From positions 9,486,001 through 9,550,000 of the forward strand of contig OU612075.1 in the NCBI GenBank assembly GCA_914767715.1: a stretch of DNA of 64,000 bases, given 5' to 3'. A program made the position numbers and the translations under genes. This DNA comes from Membranipora membranacea. Lineage: Eukaryota > Bryozoa > Gymnolaemata > Cheilostomatida > Membraniporidae. Within the stretch, counting starts at the first letter, position 1, and every line of letters begins with the position of its first letter. The notes beneath the pieces were generated by a model, which saw only the letters and a program-made list of their open reading frames with translations, made no database searches and was not told where the DNA came from. Positions 1-12,900 of this stretch are shown piece after piece.

Positions 1-2460
1 TCGATTTCTGACGCGTGGCGGACATAATTTGTTATAGGCCCAATCGGATACAAAACCTTCGACAGCCAGGTGTTGACTGCCAAAAAAGTTTCATGTTGGG
101 TCATGGTTTCTTCACAGCAAAGTTCATCTTCACTTTTTACGGTATAGGCTACAATATCCAAATATCAAAAGATGGTTGGGATAGGATAAGTCTCCTTGTT
201 ATGGTGTTCGGTTGATTCTGAGCAAACTTTTGCAAAAAATTTGTCACCTTTAGATAAGATCTCCCTCTGCTCTGAAAGTCAGCAGAAGCCAGAAAAGCCA
301 CCAGTGTCTATCATACATGTAGGGAACAATGTATAAAAAAAACAAATTTTGACGATAATTAAAGTTGAGGCCTTATCTGTTTGGCAGGGATTGTGGTAAC
401 TGTTAGTTATCCTTCTTGTCTAAAGGAGCTTAGTGACAAAGAATTTGGCCCAAGCATCTCCGGTGAGCTACATTCACTTAATGATCGGTGAAAAGTCAGC
501 TAGGCAGTGATACCAATCAAAAGGAACTGAAACCAACCAAGTTGTGAAAATTAATGGCATGCTGAGGACAAGCTCAAAATTCCATACCATTTCAACTGCA
601 GAATTTGTGCTTCAAATGACGATAATTGTGCAAGAATAAGTTTCATTAACAAAAGGGAAGGAGCCATATTTCTCATGGATTATTTTGACTACGATCTCCA
701 ACAAAACATGTGATTACGCTGATCTTAATCATCGGCAGACAGGATAATAACACTGCCCCAGGCATACATGGTTTAGCAGCAATGGGAGATCAATTGTATC
801 GCGATGTCTGGCTGGAGCCCTATTATATAACTCAGAACTGTTCTGCAGTTTAAACACATCCCCCCCTCAACAAAACTTTTCCCACCTGGCTGCTCCGCAC
901 CCTAATTGTTCATACGGAAATTATGAAACACAAAAATTGTAGCTAGTCCATTTTAAAAAAAAGTAAACTATGACACATCACTCAGTACAACACCTCTATT
1001 TGTTATTTGTGAATCATGCTGTCTTGCTTGCTCCAAAAGCCTGCTTAAAAACGTGATAATTACCATGAATAACCTCTCAAAACGTAGCTCAAAACCTAAA
1101 TTTTAATACAACACTTCTGTCAAATCCTATAGGTAGTGAAAACTTTTTCACAGGCCTGACAAGAGCCCCAGTAAAAAATTTCCCCCTTTTTTACTGCACA
1201 TTTCCACTGCCAACATAATTTCCCAAAAACTGTGGTTGTTCAAAAGTATACAGAGGCTTCAAATGCAATAAGCCACTTCTTTGGCAGGACATTGCAGAGG
1301 TTGTATATCATGCAAACTTGCTAAAAGTTCCTTATTGTGATAAATTAATACCTCAAAATTGATGTTAACCTTCTTGCAATCCATTCCTTGTATTTAGTCA
1401 AGACATAAAAACAGCTTGAAATAGATCGAAATGACACAAATTCAGTCAGAACATTTTCAGAGTCCTGAATATACCCTTTGAGCATGTGCAATAAAACAGG
1501 AAAGAGAAGTAAGATGTTATCTAGGTCATCTTTTTGTGTGAAATTCAATCGCCATGTATTACGCAAGGTTACACGCCCGCAGCGGTGGCTGCTGGCTAAA
1601 TTATATGTTACGCACAACGTCAAAACTGCTTATTTATAACACTGCTCTTATTTTGACCTAAATATTTTCTTGGCAGATATAGAATGGAATATATCTTTAT
1701 GGATATCAAAAGTAAATGTGTTTTTCATGTTATGGCTGCCCATTTTTGCTGAGTAGAAGAAAAGGTGTTCCGAAACTATTAGAAGTTTGTGTTCATATTT
1801 TTTGGATATCACAAAGGTATATCTTGAAAGAATTTGCTCAAACGCCTTCAATCTGTTTCATTATACATCATATTATCAATTCACAAAACAATCATTTATA
1901 CATATTACGACAGACTTGGGAATTCACTTGAGACTAGTAATAAATTATATTCCTAACCAAATAATATCACAGAGTAAGGATATATCCTTACTCTGTGATA
2001 ATATGATGAACTCAACTTCTAAGAACATGTTTCAAATTCAGTAGCTCCGCCTCATTTTTCTACAGCACTTGGTATGTTTGTATTCAGTTCAGTCATTTAC
2101 ATTTAAAATTGCAAGAGGTGTAAAAATTAACGGTTGCAACTTACACTAACAAAAGAAATTGAACTGTAAATTGATACTGGTTACAGCTATTATGTTTCAG
2201 ATATATTTCTTGTCTTATTACACCATTGACAAAACACACAAAACACAAACGCATATGACAATACTGTGTTCAATTATCTCATTGTGATGAGTGAAATAAT
2301 GCTATCATTATACCAACTGATCTTCATCCAAAAACATGGTCAATAGGCCAAACCTTAAACACATAAATATTATTCTAATGTTTATGGCCCAATCACACCT
2401 TGAGCTGGAAGAAAGAATCACATAACTTTGAGAACAATGTGTTGAGCTAGGAAGCTTCAT
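1..2460. other. no recognised gene
   Basis: About 2.4 kb of AT-rich sequence. The open frames on either strand are short, have no recognisable domain and no coherent splice sites. It holds a perfect 36-bp palindrome at 1965-2000. It may contain the 3' UTR of the collagen gene that ends at 2475. Confidence 0.5.
1965..2000. repeat. perfect 36-bp palindrome
   Basis: The 18-base arm TATCACAGAGTAAGGATA is followed directly by its exact reverse complement with no spacer. The sequence outside the arms does not continue the symmetry. Confidence 0.9.
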
Positions 2461-2474
2461 TGTTAAAAATTAAA

Positions 2475-5400
2475 CTAATAGGAAAAATGATTCGCATAGA
2501 CGTATTTTATTGGAGGATTAGCGTTTCCGTGTCCGGGGTTTTCGACATGTACTGGTTGACCATGTCCAGTGTTTCCGACATATCCTGGTTGACCAGGGCT
2601 ATGCGGTTCTTCGTGTCCAGTATGTCCTGGTTGACCATGGCTATATGGTCCTGGGTATCCTGGGTATCCGTGTGGTGCGGGGTTTCCGTGTGGTGCGGGG
2701 TGTCCTTGTGGAGCAGGGCTATATGGGCCTTTTGGTGCTGGGTGTCCGGGTTGACCAGGATGTCCATTTGTTCCTGGGGAGCCCATTGCTCCCTTCTGTC
2801 CGGGATGTCCATTTGCCCCTGGTGCACCCATTGCACCTTTTTGTCCTTGATTTCCTGGTATACCATTACCAGCTGCTCCTTTTTGTCCTGGCATTCCCGG
2901 TGCACCTTGGATGCCCGGTTGTCCAGGATGTCCAGTTGCTCCTGGTGTCCCCATTTCTCCTTTTTGTCCGTTATTTCCTGGATGACCATTACCAGCTGCT
3001 CCTTTTTGTCCTGGCATTCCCGGTGCACCTTGGATGCCCGGTTGTCCAGGATGTCCAGTTGCTCCTGGTGTCCCCATTTCTCCTTTTTGTCCGTTATTTC
3101 CTGGATGACCATTACCAGCTGCTCCTTTTTGCCCTGGCACTCCCGGTGTACCTGGGATGCCTGCTGCTCCCATTTGTCCAGGGTGTCCATTTGTTCCCGG
3201 AGATCCCATCGCTCCCTTTTGTCCGTTATTCCCTGGTTGACCATAACCAGGAATTCCATTTGCTCCCATTGCTCCTTTTTGTCCTGTCAATCCTGGTACT
3301 CCTGGGATGCCCGCTGCTCCAGGATGTCCAGTTGCTCCTGGGATGCCTGGCGGTCCATGTGGTCCTGCAACTCCATTGGCACCTTTGAAGCCCATAGGTC
3401 CCACTTGTCCAGGATGTCCAGTTGCTCCTGGAGAGCCCATCGCTCCTTTTTGACCTTGATTTCCTGGTATACCATAACCATTAGCTCCTGGTGATCCCAT
3501 AGCTCCTTTTTGTCCTGGCATTCCCGGTGAGCCTGGGATGCCCGCTGCTCCAGGATGTCCAGTTGCTCCTGGCGCGCCCATCGCTCCTTTTGGTCCGTGA
3601 TTTCCTGGTTGACCTGGTGCACTATAACCAGCTGGTCCTGGTAATCCCATCGCTCCTTTAGGCCCAGGAGGACCTTTAGCTCCTGCCGGTCCTGGAGGCC
3701 CAGGGTAACCATAGTGTGTTCTTGTCTCACCATTTCCAACATGACTCACACTGGCTTCTCCTACGGTAAAATGGTGGTAATAAAATGAGTGGATTGAAAC
3801 TAGGCCGACCTTAAAAGTGTAAGATAATGAAAAACTTTCGAGTATTGTATTGGGTTGAGAAAGCCTCAATTGCAATGTTGGCTTATTCTTCAACACAGCA
3901 GGTGTCTTCATTAGAATCACACTAGATTAATATATAAGAATATGGATAATGATCTGAGACTCATTTATCTTCAGGACATTCCTAGCAATCTTTTAACATT
4001 AAGCTGTGGCTACACATGCCATATTTTCCATAGGAGTGGGGCACTTTTAGTACGGCCAGTGGAAAAAGATAGCTAGGTTAGATCTGAAAGAGGCGTTGCT
4101 CTATTAAATTACTAAATAGTGATTCATTAATTGGAATTGGAAAATCTCTAATATTGTACAAACCTGGAGGTCCTTTTGGTCCTGCAGGCCCGGTCAATCC
4201 AGGTGTACCCGGCACGCCTGGTGGCCCGGGAGGGCATCTGCATTTATTACCAATCTTGTTGTTGTTGAAGTTGTTGGGTCGTCGTTGTCGTTTTGGACTG
4301 ATTAAATTACTGCCAGCCAATGCTGAAACATCGATAATGGTTATCATTATTGAGTATATTATGATGAAAGCAAACGCACCCCTATACCCATCATATTGGT
4401 CCGCTATAACATAATTTGATTTCAGACTGATTGGGGCATATGAAGATAAAAAGACAGGTCCTTGTAGATTCTGCACATTCTATGCAAGACAAGGGGGTCT
4501 TACGGTTAGAATGAGCGATGCTTTACTAGAGCAACTATCACACCACTCAAAATTATCACTCACTTGTGTCTTTCAATTACACAAAATCGCTCCCTAATCG
4601 CTCATTCAGAATGTATATAGTTCCATCATTCACTCACTCACTCACTCACTCACTCACTGAGAGAGCGATCTGATTGCGATTTTTGCTGTTTCTAATTGAA
4701 AGACCCCCCTGTATGTATCCCAACACTCGGTACAAGATTAGTTAGATTGAGTGCAACATTATGCTCACCAGATTGTCTCTTTTGTCGTGTGAGCTCATCG
4801 ATACCGTCAGCCCCTTCATTGGTTGTTTCAAACACCTTATTGAAGTCAGCCTCCATTAGATCAATTCTCTGCAATGGTTTTAAAAATACATATACCGGTT
4901 AAAAGTTATTTTATTCTCAAAGTTGATATATTGCAAAGTTGTCATATTCCCAAACCTCTTCTGCATGACGATCATCGTGATTATCCGATAGAGCAGGGCT
5001 TAGAATACTTTTAAATTTGACAGCACTGCCTTAATGCAGTAGATCATTATCCTGTGATACCAAATTTCAATTTCAAGTTTGTCGATTTCAGTTAAGTGAC
5101 CCCAAGAAGTGGTCAGAGTTTGTGAGTTGCAATATATTTCTTTCAGTAATTCGAACTTGACATTAAAGCAAACAGATTTAGAGTTGATAGTCAGGGTAGT
5201 TCCATGGTGACTTAATATTAGCTAGCACTTACTCTAGTTTGCTAAGATAAAGCTCATATAATAATAATATAATAATAATAAATTCCGATATTTAAAAACT
5301 TTTCCTCCTGAAAATACTTTAGTATGTATAACAAACTTAAATATGTGTTTAGCAGTCTATCCCTATCATAACCTTCTTCATCCACTCAGGGGACTGAGTT

Positions 5401-5883
5401 TGACCTTTCAAACAAAAGATGTGAATAAAATTAAATAAAATTTGTTAATTCAATATATTTAAATTAGATTTGAGGAAAAAGGATATTCAATGTGAAATAA
5501 GGATTAAAATAATATAAATTAAATGTACAAAAAAATTAAAATTTGAATTAAATAAAATCAAATTAGATAATTCAATATAAATTAATTTAAGTTTGAAAAA
5601 AGGAAAAATTATTTTCAATGTAAATGTGAATTAAAATAATATAATAATATGTAAAAAATATTAAAATATAAATTCTGATGTGGAGGGAATAGAGGTTACT
5701 TACCTGCAGGACATCGTTCTGATCCTGTTTGACATTGTTCAGATCCTGTTTGATGTTTAGAGTAACAAACACTCCTACCAGGATTGAACTCAGCAGTAGA
5801 GTAAGATTAAGTGCTGACACCCAGTTTAGAGTATTTGATCTCAACGAGCCAACAGGATTATCCACAAGCATCTTCTCCTTCAT
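2475..5883 (-). CDS. type II transmembrane collagen with furin-type site
   Basis: Four exons on the minus strand fit by phase: 5883-5704, 4868-4727, 4322-4164 and 3760-2475, giving about 588 residues. There is no signal peptide. A short N-terminal cytoplasmic segment precedes one membrane helix (about residues 24-44), then a polar, Gln/Asp/Asn-rich stalk with heptad-like spacing. RQKR at about 88-91 matches a furin consensus, and a second basic cluster (KRQRR) follows. A C-R-C pair at about 135-137 sits just before the Gly-X-Y repeats and could link chains. A short collagenous block, an 18-residue non-collagenous break, a long Gly-X-Y region rich in GQKGAMG-like triplets and a His/Pro/Gly-rich tail complete it. 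The order (inside N-terminus, helix, furin site, collagen) is that of membrane collagens such as XIII/XXIII/XXV and ectodysplasin; a shed extracellular-matrix role is inferred. The exon 2 donor (A|GTGTTG) is the weakest boundary. An acceptor-like TATAG lies 3 bases before the ATG, so a 5' UTR intron is likely. Confidence 0.8.
2862..3107 (-). repeat. 123-bp tandem repeat inside collagen exon 4
   Basis: Two near-identical 123-bp (41-residue) units lie at 2862-2984 and 2985-3107, and more diverged versions continue on both sides. Each unit carries one G-N-G break, because 41 residues is not a multiple of three. Confidence 0.85.
4489..4712. mobile_element. MITE-like element in collagen intron 2
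   Basis: A segment of about 224 bp has inverted ends: AGGGGGTCTTACGGTTAGA on the left and, reading inward from the right, AGGGGGGTCTTTCAATTAGA. It encloses a CACT microsatellite (about 4630-4659). It ends about 15 bases from the predicted exon 2 donor. No target-site duplication could be fixed by eye. Confidence 0.6.
4630..4659 (+). repeat. (CACT)n microsatellite
   Basis: About seven tandem CACT units lie inside the MITE-like element and are followed by a GAGAGAGCG tract. Confidence 0.9.
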
Positions 5884-5889
5884 TATCTA

Positions 5890-8800
5890 TAGAAGAATAA
5901 AGAGCATAATTTGACTCGCTATGAAAATGATGATGTAATTATAATTAATTCATTTGTTTTGATATATATCTTTATTGTTGCAATTTAATATGAATTATAA
6001 TGTAAAATGAACATTGCGAGTTAAAAGAGTTAGTATTGAAGTTGGCGGTCAGGAATTCTAATGAGATAACATCACCATTTAAAAACCTAAGGATATCAGT
6101 CCGATTTGTGGTGTGATAAGTTGATGATCTGAAGTTCTGAAACGATGTTTCACAGAAAATTCAAAGACGTTAAAGATTGCACAGATAGGAAATTTAACTA
6201 TTTTTTGAAAGCAACTCCTACTGTTGCTAACACCTTATTATAAGTTGATCATAAAATTGAATTAAATTCATTATTGAGTCATGCGTTATGTTGTAGACCC
6301 AAGAAAACTTCTAGTTCAAACTGTACCAAACAACCAAAGATAAATCCATGTATCTTTTAGTTGTCTCTACTCACCACTGGTTTAGGTGACTAAAGGATTA
6401 AGAGATTGAGTCCACAATGGATCGGAAGATAAGACAGGCTTCTTTTATATTGCCATCTGGATCTGCTTACCTGAGAATAGCGATATGATTAGTAAATATG
6501 ACTCAATCAGTGCTGATCTGACACCCGCTTGTAATTTAAACATTGGGGGAGGGTTTGCTCACATTCTCAGATCAGATAAAAACTTTGACACATGTAGTTA
6601 CCTTTACCGAAACATGCCTTTAGCTTTGCCGAAACATGCCTTTAGCATAGCCATAATGATCATAAACATGATTATAAGCTCAAATATTATTACACCTATG
6701 TCCTGGAGCAACACTTTACACAATGTCTATTTTGAGAGCCATCAGCTTCGCAAGGTCGTGGTGATATCTCTATTGAGAGAAATTTCCTTGTTTCAAAGGA
6801 GAGCCTGCTGTCTGTAGGCTAATAAAAGACTCACAGAACTGATCAAAACAATAACATGACTGTTTACCGAAGGTCCGCAGAGCTACAGTGGTAGTTGAGT
6901 GACTTTGTGTGTGACTCCATCTTCAATGAGTTATGAAACTAAAGCTTAAAGGGTCAGTCCTATTAGAAAAGTGGATATATAACCCCAGTAAATCAAATAT
7001 TGTGAGTTCATAAAATGAAAATTGTGGAAAATAGCATTTAGTTTTTTTTTCATTATTTTAGCAATGATCATAGTGGTCAGGGGGACGCAATAAATCACTA
7101 TGATCCGCTATGATCCCAATTTTCAGACTTTGCAGCAGTTTTACTGCAACTAGGTTCACAGGCTGTTTTATTTCATATGCCCTAAGGACTTTTCAGCCTG
7201 AGATCTTTAAAACCATACCAAACATGGCCTAGTAGGACTGTCACTTTAAGCTAAAGATTTCCTAGTCTGAGCCCCCAAGACTTTCCCCCCCCCCACCGCC
7301 CGACGGCCCCCACTTTCCAAGTGTGTCCTAGGGCATTTATCCGCGAATTGTTCAAGCTTTAATCTACAGACATGATTGGATTCAGGTTGGAAATCAGTGC
7401 TGGGAATGGTACGAGCTACCTTTATTACACTTTAACTGTTAAGTATTGAAAAGATTTGATAGGTTTCAATGAATTTACAATCGTCTACTCCCATTTTGAA
7501 AGTTAGGGAGAAAAAATGCCTGGCTTGCAAGAAATCTTAACATAAATAATCGATAAAGTGTAGAGTTTGTTGGCCTTGTGTCAAAATAATTAACTGTCTG
7601 CCAGTTGGAACCTCACGTAACAAGTGGACACAACTCTCCCACAGTTTCGCTGCTTCTTATCAGTTCTTTTCTGTGCAACAAACATAATCACTGATATATA
7701 TTCATGGATTAGGGGAACATATCTGACCCTGAACAAGCATATGGCGATTTATGCATGATTGCTGGTAAGTGGTAACCATTTCTCATCTTTGATTGGTCCA
7801 AAAGTTCCGTAATGCTACAGCCGACCCCTTGTAATCATTTGTCAAGTACCTTGCCTGAGTTTTTAAATGTCGTAACTGGGACGTCAGCCAATGCATAACA
7901 CTAAAGCTGCCAGAATTTTAGCTAGATAAAATTACTGACACAAAGCTATATACTGATGTAAATTCTCCACAATTATCCATACTGTGTTTTTTACCACTAA
8001 TCCATGACTTCATATCAATGAACATGATAGTTACTGTAATAAGGTGCACATTTTATGCCTTGCATAACCCGATGCGCAATTCACTATTTGAAAAACGTTC
8101 TAGTTATGCAAAATTTGAAAATGAATTCAAAGTAATTACAGAGGAAGTGGTTGCATAGGCGTTCATTTACTAAATGTCAGGGGGTGGGTATCAAATTAAA
8201 GCTATATGCGGGTACAATTTGTTCTGAATGCAGAGGTTTGCAATTTTCCAAAATAAGGAGTTATTCCCCCAATATACAAGTGTAGACAACTATTGTTTTA
8301 CGTGTGGTACATTTTGGATATTCAGACCAGCCCCCCCCCCCTGTCCAGACAGCGCAGTTGAGTATTGTGATATGCACATATATAACTAACTTCATAATAA
8401 TTTTTCTTTGACATTTATTACTGCATCTCGTATGTCAATCTGGCCTTGCGCCCGCCTAGCTGCTTCTCCGTCAAAGCTTTTGCACATGTGGGCTTAATCA
8501 CAAATTGACTCCCGATTTTTGGAGTTTTCAAACTTTGTCGATGAAATAGAAAAAAATCTTCACCCTTTTTTCAAGTGTACTGTAGTACCTGCATCATTGA
8601 TATGAATTTGTAATATATATCAGCAGTTACCTGAAATACTATGACATTAGTTTGGGTTCAGTCCAATAAGTACAAATCAAATTAATGCATTCTCAGTATG
8701 AAGACTCTGTGGAGGAAATTATTCACAGGAGGATAAGTTCGCCATTTAGCTCAGGCTTGAAAAAGTGAAGTTTATGGCTAGCTTAAATTAACTCCACCCC

Positions 8801-9300
8801 ATTACTTAATTACTTATAAGATGAAATCCCACTTCAGATAGTGAAATTGGCATGAGCCTGACATTATATTGTCCTTAAACACTAACTATTCATTTCACAG
8901 GCTGTTCTGTCTGCACACAGCTTTGACTCTAACATAAAGGCGTGCATTTAAAGAGTTCAATACTGCTATAAATTGGATTTCAGAGCTCAGTTTAATGAAC
9001 CTGACATGACCAAACATTAGTATTTGTGATAAACAGCATATTATTAAGAGATTGCTAGCTGAAGTATATTATTGATTGTGATGTCAGTTAAAGCAAGCCT
9101 AGCCTAATATCACACCGGAGCAATATTGTCATCTGTTTGAGACAAGTCAAAGATGCATGCTGGTAGTAAAGAATGTGTGTGTTAACCATAGAAAGCATTC
9201 ACTACGGAACCTATCTAGTTTTCCAAAGTAGTGCCATCATAAGCAATCAACTACCGCGGTGTCACGCCTAGAGCACTGTTATGTGATACAGGGTTTTTTT
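5890..9300. other. intergenic, no recognised gene
   Basis: The 110-codon open frame at 6485-6817 shows no recognisable domain and no splice partner. A GC-rich repeat copy lies at 7264-7318 and a C10 tract near 8331. Nothing else stands out. Confidence 0.5.
7264..7318. repeat. GC-rich dispersed repeat, copy 1
   Basis: The core is CTGAGCCCCCAAGACTTT, a long C run, then CGCCCGACGGCCCCCA. Related copies lie at 11459-11498, 39961-40018 and 52949-53003, the last two in the opposite orientation. Confidence 0.7.
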
Positions 9301-9361
9301 TTATTGAGACTCGGCATAGAAACCTTCTGCCGACTTGTCTGCTGACTTGGACCTCAGTAAG
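9300..9361 (+). other. candidate 5' UTR exon end, K2P gene
   Basis: A good donor (AGTAAG|GTAAGT) ends a possible non-coding exon at 9361, about 600 bp before the K2P start codon. Its 5' end cannot be set, and the link to the channel gene is inferred from position only. Confidence 0.35.
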
Positions 9362-9968
9362 GTAAGTTTGTCTGCTTTTATTTATTTTAAATCAAAATTC
9401 AAAGAATCGATTCCCAGAATGACTACAAATAATATTCCATACATTAAACTTGACTTTGCAGCTGCACTATTCTGACGCTCAAAGTTTTTATTGTTCCATC
9501 GGGATTGATGCCAGCTACAACCAATGATTTACAGCAACGCAAGAGCCAAATTTATACGTTTGAAGGAGCAATTAGAATTGAGCTCAACATGTTATTATTA
9601 ATCATTTTATGCATCATTGACGAATAGTTATAGCTATTAAATATTTGGCATTAGTTACACGGAAGCAGTCAACACACTGGCAGTATTTTCCACAGACATG
9701 AGGGAACTCAGATTCGTCCCTTGTAAGTTTTCATGGTTTAGCACAAAGCAGTTTTTGTTGGCAAATAGAATATCTAAAGTGATCTGAGAAAGTTTGAATT
9801 TGGGACGTTGACATTTGCCTGGAGGAAGTCTTCAGTTGAGGATGCTTCTTTCTACATGCTCTGTACTGTACTAAACTACTCGTTGATTATTTACCTTTTG
9901 CTTGTCACTCAGCTACCAGTTCACAGTCCTACAACAACAAAAATATTGAAACAACCGGCTGTTATACA

Positions 9969-12900
9969 ATGGCAGATGGTAACAGCGGTCCAAACAGTAC
10001 ATCATTGATTTACATTTGCAGGATATTTGGAAGTGGCATAAAGACAAGAATTATGATGCTCACAGGCTGTGGCGGGACTTGTAAGCTCGGACATAAGACA
10101 CGCCTCTTGCTGTTAGTGACCGGGTTACTTCTGTACCTCGTTATAGGAGCTCTAGTATTCCAGGCCTTAGAGGAGCGTGGTGAGAGAGATGAAATCACAG
10201 AATTACGAAACGCTCGGGCAGAGTTTGCTCAGAAGATCAACGTATCAGGTTAGTGACTGTGTTTGTCTTAATTAGTTGGATTTTCAATCTTGCTGATCGA
10301 GGTCGAAGTTTACTGAAACAGGAGCCCTGACAGCACAGTGCTGAGATTACTAATTAATTATTGTTGAAACAAGCTAATTTAACGGATAGATTAGTTCTAT
10401 CGTCATTTATGCTCTCAAACTGTACCGGGATTGCTGGTACTACCAACTATTCCGGCACAGTTTGAGCCCTTAAACTAGTTCCAACATCGGACATGGGTTC
10501 AACTGCATTCACAATCATTGGTTCATTTTGATGTTTAGCCTTTTGCGCCTTACATTGGCTTTCCAGGGTGGGGTGGGGGGTCCCGTCGTCGCCGACTAAG
10601 TCTATAGTTATCTGGACCGAATCCTCCCCTCTACTCAAGGTAGCCTGCCAATCCCCCAAGTAAGTCTGTAACCATCAAGGCAAACTCCCACAACGCAGAC
10701 AAAAGACAGGCTACATAGCCCAGATGTGAATTACAACTCACTCTACAATACACAACATGAGTATCTGAAACGACTGCAGGTCTCAAAGGCATGCTAATAT
10801 CTTATTGAAAAACAAAATGGGCCGCTAACAGGACTTCCTGAATTCATATAGTAAAACTCTTGGGATTACCAATAATAATTTTATTGCAAAAAGTAGCAAC
10901 AACAAAATAAGTGTGTGACATCTCGTAAACAAGATACATGAACATTTTATTTTAATAATTACTGCATCTGCGTCAGTGAAGGTTGCCTTGACATGATTCA
11001 TAATATTTATGGTGTACCAGGATTAATTTCTGCTGGTAGCTTAGGAATCATAAACCAATGAACTCACTCCTAGCAGAGACATTAATTAGAATTTCCTTGC
11101 GATTTTGTTCCCTTTATTCCAAAGCAAAATATTACTGCTATCCGTTGGTGGAGTCAGGTTTATCCCTACTGTACATGCAGAACTGTCACACAGCCCAATA
11201 TAAAAAAACTAGTGGTCAATGTGACAATGTAAGTTCAATGAACTTTACATTGAGGTGCGTTCTCAAAATTAAATGCTTCGCTACAAAAAGTTGGGAACGT
11301 TAATTCAAGTTCATGTCTGCAATGCTGAGAGAGTTATCCCCTTTATAATACAGGTGCTGGTATATGGTACTCTTGCCCGCCTGAGTTTTGACTACTCTTT
11401 ATATCGAAGAGCTGCAGAAGGGGAACTTTTTACTGCATGTGTAGTATACAAACACATGGTCTGAGCCCCCCAGACTTTTGCCCCCGCCCGAGGGGGGAAA
11501 ACACACAGTAAACACAGAAAACACACAGTAATATATCACTAGTGTTAACTTTGTTAAATTATCATTCCTGCTTTCTTGTGAGCTGCTCATTTCATCGACA
11601 AAATACTCTCAAGTTTTACAGAATTATATCTGATGCTCAAACCAATTAGAAGCTAGAGTATGATTGTTTGTAACCAATGCATTACCATTGTAATTAGCTG
11701 CCACCATGACATTAGTAACATATGTCTTACTAGATATCAAATCCAACCTATTATTAAAGCTCACACACATACACACATGCCCATTGTGTATTACTTGTTT
11801 CAGATTGTTAAACATTCAAAGATCACATCGATAAAGAAAGTGAATTTAATATAATTTCAAACTAATAACTACTCAAACTCCTTGTAGTGGCATTACATAA
11901 TCATCCTCGTTCTCAAAGACAGACAATGGTTGATATAGAGGAATGCCACTTTCAGCGTCTCGGATATTGTTTGGGCATTTAAACTAGCTATATACTAGTA
12001 TTGCCCAGTGTAGAGTCTTGGGCATTGTAAATAAAGGCAGGATGCTAGAACCCAGGAGTTTTCTGACATTTTTCTGCCTTAATTCCATCCGTTTTGCTAC
12101 AGCAAATGCCTTTCTATCTTATATCACAATTGCCTTCATAAAATGGACCTCGTCATCGGTCAGAAGGATCAATCTCTCAGAATTATGTACAACAGACGAG
12201 CTCTGCATCATGTGAGAAAACAACTCCCTGTCCTGACATGTATTAGGCACCAAAGTGTAAATATTATTTTTTATAAATATTTCAGATGCTGAACTTGAGT
12301 CGTTCATACAGAAAATAGTGTCTGCGAGTCAAGCTGGAGTTTTAGCCACCGATAACGTCACATTCGACTCTAGCTGGACATTTGGACAGTCATTTTTCTT
12401 TGTTGGTACACTTGTCACCACAGTTGGTAAGTTTATGAGAACTTTAGTTTTCTAGACGCGATATGGTTAACGGCCTACTTTAATTTGTTCACAATTTCAC
12501 CGAACATCATAAAGCATGGCTATCACACAAAAATAGATGAGTTGGGCATCAGAAGTTCCTGGTTTGGCTACCTGGACATTTGGTGCAAAAACTTGCACGC
12601 ATTATCGCTTCAGTAATTAGTTTGTCAACACTTGCCAATAGTTTATTTATGCGACAGCTAATGGTAAATATTAATCTTAATGTAGGAAGTATTGGATGTG
12701 ACTAGGAAAACTCCTTTTCCCCCATTCCTTTGAGTTTTCCTCATCCTTGTTATAAAGCTTCTACAACAGAATACTGCAAGCTTTATGTAATTAGACTAAC
12801 AACATGCAGGGATACAGGAGATTATTGTACTGATATGTATTAATATATCAGTGAGTAACTAGTATTGCACATTGAACTATGCCACTATATCACATATCAA

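Noticed and set aside
2460-3494. Plus-strand open frame of 344 codons (and other long frames on both strands) over the collagen exon
   Set aside because: They are antisense or off-frame readings of the GC-rich Gly-X-Y repeats; the minus-strand collagen frame explains the region fully.
4346-4476. Upstream extension of collagen exon 3 with its own ATG and a hydrophobic stretch
   Set aside because: A good acceptor (GATGTTTCAG) at 4323 and phase agreement with exon 2 place this stretch in the intron.
6485-6817. 110-codon open frame
   Set aside because: No domain, no plausible splice sites and an internal local repeat (CCGAAACATGCCTTTAGC twice).
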